Both the position numbers and the translations under genes were made by a program. Below are positions 40,501 to 48,897 of a DNA stretch of 64,000 bases, piece after piece. The DNA comes from Planctomycetota bacterium (GTDB taxonomy: Bacteria > Planctomycetota > UBA8742 > UBA2392), in the NCBI GenBank assembly GCA_020849795.1, contig JADZFR010000044.1:120230-184229 (forward strand). Direction: 5' to 3'. Below the pieces are notes generated by a model that was not told the DNA's origin, did no database searches, and was given only the letters and a program-made list of their open reading frames with translations. Each line of letters starts with the position of its first letter. Positions within the stretch are counted from its first letter, which is position 1.

Positions 40501-40849
40501 GACCAGCCTGCCGGCGCCGCGGCGCCGCTTTGACCTTGCCCGGATTCTCGCCGTCGGCGGCAACGAGCCTGACCTGTGGCTGGGCCTGTTCAACATCGAC
40601 GGCCCCAACCCCAGTGAAGCCGCAACCTGGATGACCCCCGGCGATTCCGTGCTGATCGCCACGGGCCACGCGCGGCTGGCGCAGCGCTACACGGGCACGC
40701 GCGCACAGGGGCTGCGGGCGTTGGCGGTGCAGGAGCTGAAACATGCCTTCGAAGAAGGCTATCTCAACCGCGCCAAGATCCTGAACGACGACTATCTGTC
40801 CAAGCTGGTCACCGACCCGGAACTGTCCAAGTACTTCGACGTCAAGTAG
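37598..40849 (+). CDS. Ser/Thr kinase receptor with TPR-like tail (1083 aa)
   Basis: Kinase domain about 73-410: ARGGMG 82-87, Lys104, HRDLKPEN 214-221, DWG 234-236, GTPAYMSPEQ 281-290. An extra segment of about 50 residues (330-380) lies before the last kinase helices. One membrane helix follows at about 429-450, then a long Arg/Glu coiled coil (460-525) and helical TPR-like repeats to the C-terminus. The ATG at 37598 is preferred over TTG 37571. The last 8 bp overlap, tail to tail, the end of the minus-strand XRE-type regulator. Same design as the 1461-residue kinase upstream, but not a recent copy. Confidence 0.93.
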   Translation: MASESTTGTAQADSGFLELESMDSMQRLGDERSAIFFEGGSTLVDLDGLSEQQAQQSAEEHRAEIAHGHHTSERYKVVSEIARGGMGAVLEVHDSDLDRRVAMKVLLRDTRQRESDSGSPVSTGPVNRFIGEAQLTGNLEHPNIVPVHELGLDSQGRVYFTMKRVKGRSLRQIMDKLRQGHAATLAEFTLGKLLTILLKICDAIDFAHSRGIIHRDLKPENIMVGQFGEVLVMDWGLAKQLGEIEKPDTKLAESARFTLDVSLGAADGDDSNETREGTVSGTPAYMSPEQARGLVKELSRHTDIFCLGGMLYEMLCFVPPFLAAKMTEALDHARSHRLLPPKQKLDAVLADPQLKRAFGEAGIARARKHPRELVSIARHAMAEDRMQRYPSVAEFKRDIECYISAQPVSAHRDNPWAMLSKWSRRNPTRAAVFTLALVFLLIGGVVFAAVRAKTAADRYDLSEKSRLSEEGRRQETERRLKAEKESREQAEQARIKAEQVAALEQKNRERETREREAMDRRAEAFTLYSQGADLRGRASSFMDWRERAKLWGQASVHFKRALEKDPDFVEAHIELANIYADLGYDDDALFHFARADALTASTTGRGHVEALMAYAMYDFQRKVLREGVTGGLEEVFRRFKPVRDAAEPGSYYARIAQVLLDLGDAFRNAEGVDFLRAKDLAADRLQEIEREGMPLWEVYSLLAFFEQGSGSGRVRRDYLRRARELKPNLPLLVWVDVLHGGRGGSIQERRGIGAWDRFIEQFPYDPRGHYSRASVRFGSETERDYTLEVADLKQAIELNPRYADAHKLLLRVYVREASQGEAIAHIGSMRRNPSGLDNAQINLIEAELTAATGEFARLGALVMASMMENPIDGTATLAQAVAVLLRDHEYTALVGLCESVEQRLGDDTPPLVMLFLGRALTMLGRFKESSAVLDPLEKNPAQLPREYRATASGWADDARAYPVLLGSLTSLPAPRRRFDLARILAVGGNEPDLWLGLFNIDGPNPSEAATWMTPGDSVLIATGHARLAQRYTGTRAQGLRALAVQELKHAFEEGYLNRAKILNDDYLSKLVTDPELSKYFDVK

Positions 40850-42398
40850 CCCGAACCGGCGGCCCGGGCATGGCGGCCACGATTGGCGCGAAGCACCCAT
40901 ACCCTTTGCGCACCTTTGCCCGGAAAAAGCGGCGCGCGGCAGTCACGCGGGCCGGCGTCGCCAGCGGCGCCGCAAGCGCTGCGAACTTCAGCACGCCGTG
41001 ATGGTGCAGCGCGAGCAGATCAAGGTTGACATAGATGTCGGGCGGCATCGCGTCGCGCAGTGTCTCAAACCGGGTCACTGCCTTGGCGGCACGGCCGGTC
41101 TCGCCGGTCAGGCGCGCAAACTGGGCGGCATGCGCGGCATGCACCAGGTCGCGCACAGCGGTGGACGCCAGCCCGAACGGTCCCGCGCTGGTGCCGCGCT
41201 CAAAGTCGGCCAGTTTGGCTTTGCCGCGCAGCGCGCGCAGCACCAGGGCTGCGCGCACGGCATCATAGTCGTCGGCGGCAAGCCGCCCCTGCCCGGTGCC
41301 AATGCACGCCGCGCAAGCCGCCGCCAGTTCGGATTCGTCCTCGAGCCAGCACGCCCAGCGCAACGACTGGCGCGCCGTTCCCGGCCCCGGCGTGCCCAGT
41401 GCCCGCGCCTCCTGCGCCGTGATCAGCCCGCACAGCAGCAGCGCGCGCTGGTACACAACGGTGGCGTACGTGGCCGCTTCGTTGGTGCCGATGGTCAGGC
41501 GTGGCCACACACGCTGGATGTGCGCCAGGCCGGGCCGCGCCATGCCAAGTTCGACTTCAATATGCCCGCGAAACAGTTCCAGCTCCCAGAACGCGGCCCA
41601 CTTGCGTCCGTGGTCGCGCGCCAGCGCCAGCGCCGCAATGGTCGTGCGCAGCGCCTCTTTGTGGCGGCCGGTTTCCTTGAGCGACATGGCCAGGTTCAGC
41701 GCCATCCGCGCATCCTCTTCGCTCTGCAGCGCGCCGGTACGCAGCAATTGCGAAAACACACGGCGCGACAGCTCCAGCGATTTCTCCAGACCGCCGCGCA
41801 GGTACTCCAGGTCTGATTGCAGCGCCAGAAAGCGCGTGTGCAGTGCCTCGTCATCACACAGGCGCGAAAGTTCCTGCGCCGCGGTGGAGGCGGTCTGGGC
41901 GCGTTCGACAGACAGCGCGCGCAGGTGCGTTGCCAGGTCCTCCAGCAGTGCGGCGAACACGGGTTTGCTCTGCGCGTTCAACTGGGCGCGCAGCCGCTCA
42001 TAGGCGCCAAACGCGTCGCTCAACTCGCGCATCACTTTCTGGTGCTGCTTGCCGGCCAGCGCCCCCAACCGCATGCGCGACACCGCGTTCATGCTTTCGA
42101 CCAAGGCCAGCAGCCCTTGGCCGGTCTGTGCCGACTGCGCCGTCACGTCTGACAGTAACGCGCCGCCTTCGCCGGTCAGCAGCCAGGCCGGGTTTACGGC
42201 AAACGCATCGACCAGCGCCGCGCAGAACTCGGCGGGAATTTTGCCCGTGTTCATCAGCCGGTGCACGTTCGTCAGCGGCATGTGCGTTCGTCGCGCAAGC
42301 TCTGACTGCGGGTGCTCGCGCCGCAGGATGTGCAGGCGCTCGCGAATGGCCGCCTGGTACGCGCCCGGGGTCAGCGCCTCGCCCTTCGGGTTTTTCAT
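40842..42398 (-). CDS. XRE-type HTH regulator with long helical (TPR-like) domain
   Basis: A 518-residue cytoplasmic protein. Residues about 12-80 form a helix-turn-helix of the Cro/C1 or phage CI-like kind (QSELARRTHMPLTNVHRLMNTG, then VNPAWLLTGEGG). The rest is alpha-helical, Ala/Arg/Leu-rich, with TPR-like pairs ('MALNLAMSLKETGRHKEALRTTI'). This is the layout of transcription regulators sensing via a solenoid. GGAG is 7 bp before the ATG at 42398. Divergent from the large secreted protein at 42511 and convergent with the kinase, so it could control either; unproven. Confidence 0.85.
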   Translation of the reverse strand: MKNPKGEALTPGAYQAAIRERLHILRREHPQSELARRTHMPLTNVHRLMNTGKIPAEFCAALVDAFAVNPAWLLTGEGGALLSDVTAQSAQTGQGLLALVESMNAVSRMRLGALAGKQHQKVMRELSDAFGAYERLRAQLNAQSKPVFAALLEDLATHLRALSVERAQTASTAAQELSRLCDDEALHTRFLALQSDLEYLRGGLEKSLELSRRVFSQLLRTGALQSEEDARMALNLAMSLKETGRHKEALRTTIAALALARDHGRKWAAFWELELFRGHIEVELGMARPGLAHIQRVWPRLTIGTNEAATYATVVYQRALLLCGLITAQEARALGTPGPGTARQSLRWACWLEDESELAAACAACIGTGQGRLAADDYDAVRAALVLRALRGKAKLADFERGTSAGPFGLASTAVRDLVHAAHAAQFARLTGETGRAAKAVTRFETLRDAMPPDIYVNLDLLALHHHGVLKFAALAAPLATPARVTAARRFFRAKVRKGYGCFAPIVAAMPGPPVRAT

Positions 42399-42510
42399 GG
42401 GTAGCTCCGGCTGCTTCGGATTTCAGAAGTCGATACGCCCACCATCGTACGATGCGCTATCTGATTTCGGTATCCTGCACACGCAGCAGCGATCCCAACG
42501 GAGCCAATCC

Positions 42511-45500
42511 ATGAAACCTGCCCTCACCACCATGCTTTGCGTTCTCTTCTCCGGCGCGCTCATGGCCGCCGACTACGGTGACGCGCCGGCCAGCTACGGC
42601 CTGGTCGGATGCGACGCAGGCGGGCCGTTCCTGGGCAGCGGCGTTTCCAACGACGCGACCAGCCCCGTCACGCCCGCCTGGACAGGCGACAACGACGACG
42701 GCGTGGTCGGCAACCCGGTCTGGACGCCCGGGTCGTCGGGCAACTCGTTGAGCGTCAGCGTCAACGTGCTCGGCGGGCAGGCGCTGCTCACGCTGTGGGT
42801 AGACGCCAACGACGACGGCACATGGTCGCCGAGCGAACGCTACGACCACCCGCAGACGCCCATCACCGTGGACGGCACATACACCTTCCACAACATCTAC
42901 CTTTCGACCATGAACTTCCTGCGCTGCGGGCGCGACAAGGTCGCGATTCGCCTGATCGTGCGTGACGAGTTCGGCTATGGCGGGCAGATCGGCGGGCCCA
43001 CCGGGTTCATCTGGCTGGCCGAGGTCGAAGACTGGCGCATCCCGGTCACGCCGCTGGGTTTCGCGGTCGCGGGCGACAACCCCTTACCGCCGGCCCTGGA
43101 AAACAACGCCTACTCAAACCTGTTCAGCACCATCAACGGCACGGCGCCCTACACCTGGAGCATGATTGCGGGCTCGCTGCCCCCGGGGCTCAGTCTCACG
43201 CAGGCAGGCAACAACTATCTGCTCGCCGGCACGCCCGCCGCAGGCAGCGCGGGACCGGGCGGCACCGACTATGCCTTCACGTTGCAGTGCACATGCCCGA
43301 CCGGCACAACACAGCGCGCATTGAGTTTGCGCGTTCGACCCACGCACGCGTTGCCGTTCAAGGATGACTTCTCCAATGATCGCGGCTGGACGCTTGGCCC
43401 GACGTGGCAGCGCGGGCCGGCTGTGGCGTATGTCAGCACGGCAGGTTACCCCACACTGAACGGAACACGCGCCAACGAGCCAGGCGTGGATTTCACGCCC
43501 GGCAACAGCGACAACATGATCCTGGGCGACTGCATCGGCGCGGACTACGCCAACCTGATCCAGACACCGTACTCGGCGACGTCGCCGTGCATCGACTGCA
43601 CCGGCGCTTCCAGCGTCGAGTTGCGCTTCATGCGTTACATCGGCGTCGGCGACGGCGGCACAGCCACCGGGCACGACGGCGCCGCCGTGCTGGTCAGTCA
43701 CGACGGCACAAACTGGACAACACTATGGCTCAACCCGGCGTACCCGCCGGTGTACGTGATGAACGGCGCAACCGCCGACTCGGGCTGGACGTTGCAGGTG
43801 TTCGATATCAGCGCGGTCGCGGCCAACCGCCGCAACGTGCAGGTGCGCTTTCGCATCGGCACCACCGACGCCGCCAACCGCTACACGGGGTGGTGCGTTG
43901 ACGACGTCGAAGTGCGCGCGACCCCCGACCGCTCCAAGCTCGCCGCCACGAACCTCACGATCCACACGCCCTATTCGTCGGGCGGGTTGCCACTGTGTTA
44001 CCGCAACTCGAGCTATCCAGCCGCGGTCACGCTGGCGAACACGGGCACCGAGGCCATCCTGGTCAACAGCATCCTGTTCGGTGTGCAGGAAGTGCAGCAG
44101 TCGCCCTGGGACCAGATTTCGTGGCACCACACGGGCGTCTTCAACCTGGCTGTGCCGACACTGATCGGCGCCGGGGCCTCGGGAGTCGTGCTGAGCGGGA
44201 CCTACGACTGCGCGGGCGCCACATCCGGCGGCTCTGGCCTTGAACTGCAGGCCACGCTGATCCTTTCCGGCCCCGGGCAAACCAGCGCGTCGTTGCACGA
44301 GGCGCAGGCAACGTTTCAATTCCGCATCATGAACGTCGACGCCCCAGGCTTGTACCTGTACGAAGAGGTCAACAACGGCGTGCCGATCCTGAACGGCGCC
44401 GCAGCCACCGGCCGCCGTGACTTCGGCAGCGTGATCGCCGGCCAGAGCAGCGCGTGGCTTCGCATTGCCGTTCGCAACAGCAGCAGCAGCGCGCTGACTT
44501 TGTCGAATCCGGCCAGCAGCGCGAGCGAATTCATCGTGGACACCACGTACTACAACACCACGCCCGCCGGCAGCAGCACCACAGTTTTCGATATCCGATT
44601 TGCGCCCACGACGCCCGGGGTCAAACAGGCCACGATCACGATTACGCACAACGCCCTGAACACCACCGACCCGTTTGTCTTTGACCTGCGCGGAACCGGC
44701 GTGGTCAATGCGCCTGTGCTTCAGGTGTTCGAAACTTCGGCCGCCGGCACACCCATTGCCAACGGCGCCCCGGCAGCCGGCGGGCGCAACTTCGGCACGC
44801 ACGACATCAACAGCGGGCCGGGCAACGCGCTTGTGATCCACATTGAAAACGCCGGCACCGTCGCGCTGACGCTGGGGATTCCGCAGTTGGTTCCGGGCAC
44901 CGGCCCCGGAGACTTCGTGCTCGACACGCTGGGCATGAGCACGACTGTGGCCGCCGGCGCATCCACCCAGTTCAGCGTCGCGTTTGACCCGACGGCGCTG
45001 GGCCTGCACACAGCGGCAATTCGATTCACCCACAACGACAGCGGAATCACCGGGCCCTTTGAGTTCTTTATCGAGGGGCAGGGCATTCTTCCGGTGCCCG
45101 TCCTGTCGGTGTTTGAGCAATCGGCCCAGGGTCCGCAGATTCCAGCCGACGCCGCGGCATCCGGCGGCCGTGCCTTTGGGGCCTTCGACGTCGCGAATGG
45201 GGCGACGGCGGCTGTCACGATTGTCATCACCAACACGGGTTGGGTGGACCTGCAGCTGACCACGCCGGGCATGATGGGCGCCAATGCGGGCGACTTCGTG
45301 CTTGGCCTGGCAGGTTTCTCGACTGTTGTGGCGCCGGGCGCGTTCACGGCATTCACGGTCGCGTTTGATCCGGTCGCCAAGGGCCCGAAAGCCGCCATCG
45401 TCGAGTTCAGCCACAACGACAACGCAACAGCCAACCCGTACCGGTTTCATGTGACTGGCACAGGCTTGGACCCTGCGGGCGTCGGCGTGCTCACGGTTTC

Positions 45501-45879
45501 GTTGCCACACGGCCAGGACAAGATGGACTACAGCCCGTTTGCGCTTGGCGCCGGCGGTGGCACCGCGCCCTATGCATGGACCATCATAAGCGGCGCGACA
45601 CCGGCGGGGCTGGTGCTGGCCGCCAACGGCGAGCTGTCGGGTACGCTGGGTGGCGGGCCGGCGCAGTACACGTTTGTCGTGCGCGTGACGGACGCGACGG
45701 GTGGCACGGATGACAAATCGCTGAACCTGATCGTGACACCCGCCCCCGGCGACATCGGCCAGTCAAACGGCAGCGGCGGCGGCTGCTCAGCCTCGGGGAA
45801 TGGCGCTATGTCGCTGATCATGCTGGCGCTGATGTTGGCCGCCTGCACGATTCGCGGCATCAGCAAGCGCGGCGCTTAG
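42511..45879 (+). CDS. Large secreted multidomain protein with SPD-2/Hydin-like repeats and sorting tail
   Basis: A 1122-residue protein: signal peptide 1-19, a GEVED-like domain (DYGDAPASYG...EVEDWRI) to about 185, an Ig-like putative domain (TAPYTWSMIAGSLPPGLSL), a jelly-roll/MAM-like region to about 470, three repeats of about 120 residues of the choice-of-anchor D (SPD-2/Hydin) kind, each with a GxRxFG start and 'F.P...G...A.I...HN' core, a second Ig-like domain, and a tail of GGGCSAS, hydrophobic helix and basic end. The tail suggests Cys-based envelope sorting. GGAG precedes the ATG. Probably a surface or adhesion protein. Confidence 0.9.
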   Translation: MKPALTTMLCVLFSGALMAADYGDAPASYGLVGCDAGGPFLGSGVSNDATSPVTPAWTGDNDDGVVGNPVWTPGSSGNSLSVSVNVLGGQALLTLWVDANDDGTWSPSERYDHPQTPITVDGTYTFHNIYLSTMNFLRCGRDKVAIRLIVRDEFGYGGQIGGPTGFIWLAEVEDWRIPVTPLGFAVAGDNPLPPALENNAYSNLFSTINGTAPYTWSMIAGSLPPGLSLTQAGNNYLLAGTPAAGSAGPGGTDYAFTLQCTCPTGTTQRALSLRVRPTHALPFKDDFSNDRGWTLGPTWQRGPAVAYVSTAGYPTLNGTRANEPGVDFTPGNSDNMILGDCIGADYANLIQTPYSATSPCIDCTGASSVELRFMRYIGVGDGGTATGHDGAAVLVSHDGTNWTTLWLNPAYPPVYVMNGATADSGWTLQVFDISAVAANRRNVQVRFRIGTTDAANRYTGWCVDDVEVRATPDRSKLAATNLTIHTPYSSGGLPLCYRNSSYPAAVTLANTGTEAILVNSILFGVQEVQQSPWDQISWHHTGVFNLAVPTLIGAGASGVVLSGTYDCAGATSGGSGLELQATLILSGPGQTSASLHEAQATFQFRIMNVDAPGLYLYEEVNNGVPILNGAAATGRRDFGSVIAGQSSAWLRIAVRNSSSSALTLSNPASSASEFIVDTTYYNTTPAGSSTTVFDIRFAPTTPGVKQATITITHNALNTTDPFVFDLRGTGVVNAPVLQVFETSAAGTPIANGAPAAGGRNFGTHDINSGPGNALVIHIENAGTVALTLGIPQLVPGTGPGDFVLDTLGMSTTVAAGASTQFSVAFDPTALGLHTAAIRFTHNDSGITGPFEFFIEGQGILPVPVLSVFEQSAQGPQIPADAAASGGRAFGAFDVANGATAAVTIVITNTGWVDLQLTTPGMMGANAGDFVLGLAGFSTVVAPGAFTAFTVAFDPVAKGPKAAIVEFSHNDNATANPYRFHVTGTGLDPAGVGVLTVSLPHGQDKMDYSPFALGAGGGTAPYAWTIISGATPAGLVLAANGELSGTLGGGPAQYTFVVRVTDATGGTDDKSLNLIVTPAPGDIGQSNGSGGGCSASGNGAMSLIMLALMLAACTIRGISKRGA

Positions 45880-45905
45880 CGGGCCAGTTCGTATGTGTTC
45901 TTGCC
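45860..45905. repeat. Left copy of perfect 46-bp direct repeat
   Basis: Identical, base for base, to 48636-48681. It spans the last codons and stop of the 1122-residue gene, plus a relic of the last codons of the minus-strand 81-residue gene (reads KNTYELAR-stop on the minus strand). In the repeat the plus-strand TAG and minus-strand TAA overlap tail to tail. Confidence 0.95.
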
Positions 45906-46084
45906 ACGCTCCTGCAATCGGGTTGCCGGGCGGGTAAGGGCGGCAGTTCTGCTCACCGGGGCGCTGGTTAGTCATTTCCAAGATTTGTCTTGCGCAAAAA
46001 AAAAGTGACGATCATCGCTGCTGATGCGGGCTGCCCCGGAATGGCAGACTGCCGCTCGTGGGCAACCACCGGAATGGAGCCAGC

Positions 46085-46861
46085 ATGCAATGGCGAATTC
46101 TCAGCGCGCTTTCGATTTGCGTTCTTTGTGGCAGCATTTCCTATGCCGTGGCTACGGCCACGCTCAACGACGCAAACCTTGGCATGTGCAGCGAGTCAAG
46201 CCCGCTGTACGTGAGCAGCACCGAGCGGCTCAAGATCGAGTATCAAGGTGGCATTAAGGTGCGTGTTTTTGGCGACGGTACGATTGCACCCGCCACCGCT
46301 GACCGCAGCTGGTTCGTCGTGGCTGAAGATGGCGCGAAATACGAGGGCGAGATTTTCGATGCCGACCCGCCACAGTGGAAGATCGAACTCACATGGAGCG
46401 GCTACCTCTATGCCTATGGCGCAGGCTCGGGCGGCAGCAACCATTGGGCACTGGCTGCTACTTGGGGTTCAGCGACCGGCGATGTGGCAGGACACTATGG
46501 GGCGGAACGAGAGATGTTGTACAGCCTGGGCGGGCGCGACGTTTACTCAACGAATTACAGCTATGCGGACCAGGATGGCACAGTGCAGTTTGCTGCCAAT
46601 GGCATCCGAAAATCCACCGGGGGATTTGAGGTGATCCCGACCCAACCCTGGGTGTCAATTGACGAAACATTGGACCAACCAACCCTGGAGTTTCGGATCA
46701 GAAGCAAAGGGTGGATGGCACTCCAGGCAAATTCCTCGACAACCAGCGTTACCTCAAAGGTCACGGACGGCGCATCATACGGACACTGGAGTGTTCAGGT
46801 GGAAGCTTGGGATCTCGGGCCAGACCCGGACTACACTGTTGATACCTGGGTAATCGAATAG
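46085..46861 (+). CDS. Secreted hypothetical protein
   Basis: A 258-residue protein with a signal peptide (MQWRILSALSICVLCGSISYAVA) and a beta-rich body containing several Trp/Tyr/Gly segments (GYLYAYGAGSGGSNHW). No known domain recognised. GGAG lies 7 bp before the ATG at 46085. First gene of the lower-GC module bounded by the 46-bp repeats; its third-codon choices are less GC-biased than the flanking genes, suggesting transfer. Confidence 0.75.
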   Translation: MQWRILSALSICVLCGSISYAVATATLNDANLGMCSESSPLYVSSTERLKIEYQGGIKVRVFGDGTIAPATADRSWFVVAEDGAKYEGEIFDADPPQWKIELTWSGYLYAYGAGSGGSNHWALAATWGSATGDVAGHYGAEREMLYSLGGRDVYSTNYSYADQDGTVQFAANGIRKSTGGFEVIPTQPWVSIDETLDQPTLEFRIRSKGWMALQANSSTTSVTSKVTDGASYGHWSVQVEAWDLGPDPDYTVDTWVIE

Positions 46862-46935
46862 GCGCTGGCTACAGTTCCGGGTACACTGACATCCGGGGAA
46901 ACACTCTGAGACCGCGCCGTGAGGTGTGTACGGCT

Positions 46936-48591
46936 ATGCGCGACCGCACCAAACTTCGCTTGCTGGTGATTGTCGCCGCTCTGTCCGTGGCGCTGGCCTT
47001 GCTTTCGTGGGGGTGGCGCACAGATCGTGATGAGCCGCCCCAAGCCCACCAAGATGGCGATCCGTCAATCGAGTGGATTCGCAGGGAGCGAACAGCATAT
47101 ACGGAAAAGCTGCCCGACGTTACCGCGCCGGACGACGTGTCTGAGCAGCGCGAAGCAACTGCTGCCACCGACGACCGGAGGTTTGTCCGGTTCGTCTTTA
47201 CTGCACAACACTCGGCGACGGTCTCGGGCCTTCAGTTTCGCCTCAAGCTCATCGAGCGCCAAGCACGAGTCGAGTGGTCAGAAGCCGTGACCGACGACCA
47301 TGGTGCAGCGGAAGCATACATCAGCCCTCGCTTCAGTAATTGTGAGGTGATTGTGGTGGACGACAATTGGGAAGCTAAGCGCGTCGAGCACACGTTTACC
47401 GCCGGGCAAGAAGAACTTCGCATCCAGGTTCATCCTCTGTGGAAAGTCCACGTGGTGGCCCACTACGATGACGGCGAGCCATTCCTCGGCGCGATCTCCG
47501 TCAGTTCCGACGCGCAGACACCTGTACCAATGGACGAGTCCGACCCGCAAGGGACGAAGCTTGCGGATGCGGAGCCGCGAAAAACCGCAACAGTCACTAT
47601 CCGGCGTATCCGCGGCGCACGCGATATCCGAGTCTCGTTCAGGGCGAACGTTCGCCCTGGTTACGACAGTTACCATGAGGTGGTTTCCGCGGCTCAGATC
47701 AGCAATGACGTTACACTCCACTTCACGATTCCGCGTTCGAAGTGGCCCAAGGGCAACCTTGTCGTGGATGTCTCCGATGTGCCATTCACACCGGGCGTCG
47801 ACAGAAGCTGGACAATCGAGATCATCCAGCTGGAGACGCAATCCAGAGTGTTGCGGCAGACCTCGCTGAGGCTGCCGATCAACCGCAAGCACGTGAAGAA
47901 CGGGCTGCGGCCGGGTTCTTATCAAGTCACGATCGTTTCAGGTGATCTCGTCGCCAGCGAGACAATCGAGATTCGGGACTGCGAAGAAACCATGTGCGCG
48001 CCGAAACTGGCGATCGGCGCCTCGGTGGTCGTGGTGATACTTGGCGATACAGGCGAGGGCTTGGTCGGCGCAGTCTTGTACAGCCTTCCAAGCCTGTATG
48101 TAGACTATCCCGCCGCGCCAATTGAAGGCTCCGTCGCCGTGTCTGACGGGGACGGCAAGGCTGTGCTGCACGGGTTGTCGCCCAATCTGGGGCACCTTTA
48201 CGTTGAGGCGCGGGGCTATCAGCCGCAGGAAGTGCCGGTCGTGCTGGCCCCGGGACGAACCTGCGACCTCGGACGTGTCACACTCAAGCCGGCCCGCGGG
48301 CGAATCACTGTGACAGTCAGCAATGCGCAGTCAGATTGTTCTTACAGCATCCAGTGCAGGGCACCGGCGTCGGCGGCCGGAGGCACAAAAAACACGGCTG
48401 TAACGCGGGGGGAGGCGGTTGAGTTCGCTGCCATTCCAGTTCGAAAGTACATCATTTTGGCGAGGCACGCCGATGGTGGCGGCAACATCGCCATCCCTGT
48501 CGAGCTAACTGAGGAATCACCGGAGCAGATGGTCGAGATAGATCTCAGCCAACTGCCCGCCACGCCACGGTCTCGACTTGGCAAGGACTGA
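46936..48591 (+). CDS. Membrane-anchored protein with carboxypeptidase-regulatory-like domains
   Basis: A 551-residue protein with an N-terminal hydrophobic anchor (about 8-30) and several beta-sandwich segments like carboxypeptidase regulatory/CnaB-type domains ('VVVVILGDTGEGLVGAVLYS', 'GDGKAVLHGLSPNLGHLYVEARGYQPQEVPVVL'). No enzyme motif. Probably extracytoplasmic and structural. The ATG at 46936 begins the anchor; the ribosome site (GAGGTG) is 10 bp away and weak. Second gene of the repeat-bounded module and likewise less GC-rich than the neighbours. Confidence 0.75.
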   Translation: MRDRTKLRLLVIVAALSVALALLSWGWRTDRDEPPQAHQDGDPSIEWIRRERTAYTEKLPDVTAPDDVSEQREATAATDDRRFVRFVFTAQHSATVSGLQFRLKLIERQARVEWSEAVTDDHGAAEAYISPRFSNCEVIVVDDNWEAKRVEHTFTAGQEELRIQVHPLWKVHVVAHYDDGEPFLGAISVSSDAQTPVPMDESDPQGTKLADAEPRKTATVTIRRIRGARDIRVSFRANVRPGYDSYHEVVSAAQISNDVTLHFTIPRSKWPKGNLVVDVSDVPFTPGVDRSWTIEIIQLETQSRVLRQTSLRLPINRKHVKNGLRPGSYQVTIVSGDLVASETIEIRDCEETMCAPKLAIGASVVVVILGDTGEGLVGAVLYSLPSLYVDYPAAPIEGSVAVSDGDGKAVLHGLSPNLGHLYVEARGYQPQEVPVVLAPGRTCDLGRVTLKPARGRITVTVSNAQSDCSYSIQCRAPASAAGGTKNTAVTRGEAVEFAAIPVRKYIILARHADGGGNIAIPVELTEESPEQMVEIDLSQLPATPRSRLGKD

Positions 48592-48635
48592 CCAGAGACA
48601 TATCACGGACCGCCGCGACGAACCCGATCGTTGCG

Positions 48636-48681
48636 TCAGCAAGCGCGGCGCTTAGCGGGCCAGTTCGTATGTGTTCTTGCC
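48636..48681. repeat. Right copy of perfect 46-bp direct repeat
   Basis: Second copy of the 45860-45905 sequence. Here it forms the intact 3' end of the minus-strand 81-residue gene and contains a relic of the last codons (SKRGA-stop) of the 1122-residue gene 2.8 kb upstream. Confidence 0.95.
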
Positions 48682-48897
48682 GGACTTCTTCAGCTTGCCC
48701 TTGGCCACGAGCGCGTCCCATACCTCTTGCGGGTACTGGTCCGGTGGCGTGATGCCCGTGATCGTCGGCCGCGCGCCGCTGAGGTGGCTCGCAGGTGCCA
48801 TGCTGCCGGCTGCGTCGGCCTGGTAAATCTTCAGGCGCTTCTTGAAGGCCTTGAAGGCACGTTCCATTTCTTCTTTGCTGACGTCGCTGCTGCCCAT
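48652..48897 (-). CDS. Small conserved-looking hypothetical protein
   Basis: 81 residues, beginning MGSSDVSKEEMERAFKAFKKRLK (basic helix) and ending with a small winged-helix-like segment (PQEVWDALVAKGKLKKSGKNTYELAR). GGAGGGG precedes the ATG at 48897. Its first 67 bp lie inside the 3' end of the transketolase frame, in a different frame. Cytoplasmic; function unknown. Its 3' end is duplicated at 45860-45905. Confidence 0.7.
   Translation of the reverse strand: MGSSDVSKEEMERAFKAFKKRLKIYQADAAGSMAPASHLSGARPTITGITPPDQYPQEVWDALVAKGKLKKSGKNTYELAR

Larger units (their letters stand above)
45906..48635. mobile_element. Putative 2.7-kb inserted cassette between 46-bp direct repeats
   Basis: The segment between the two 46-bp repeats is visibly less GC-rich and carries two exported/anchored protein genes. 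No integrase, transposase or resolvase is inside. GCAATCGGGTT (45914-45924) is matched in reverse complement by AACCCGATCGTTGC (48621-48634) with a 3-base difference, near both ends. The best reading is an integration or duplication that copied the 46-bp junction of two convergent genes; the mechanism is unknown. Confidence 0.55.

Noticed and set aside
43723..45510. 595-codon minus-strand frame
   Set aside because: Antisense to the secreted repeat protein; no start context or domain.
45996..46004. Run of A as terminator or promoter signal
   Set aside because: No stem-loop directly before it on either strand; only a homopolymer in the insert.
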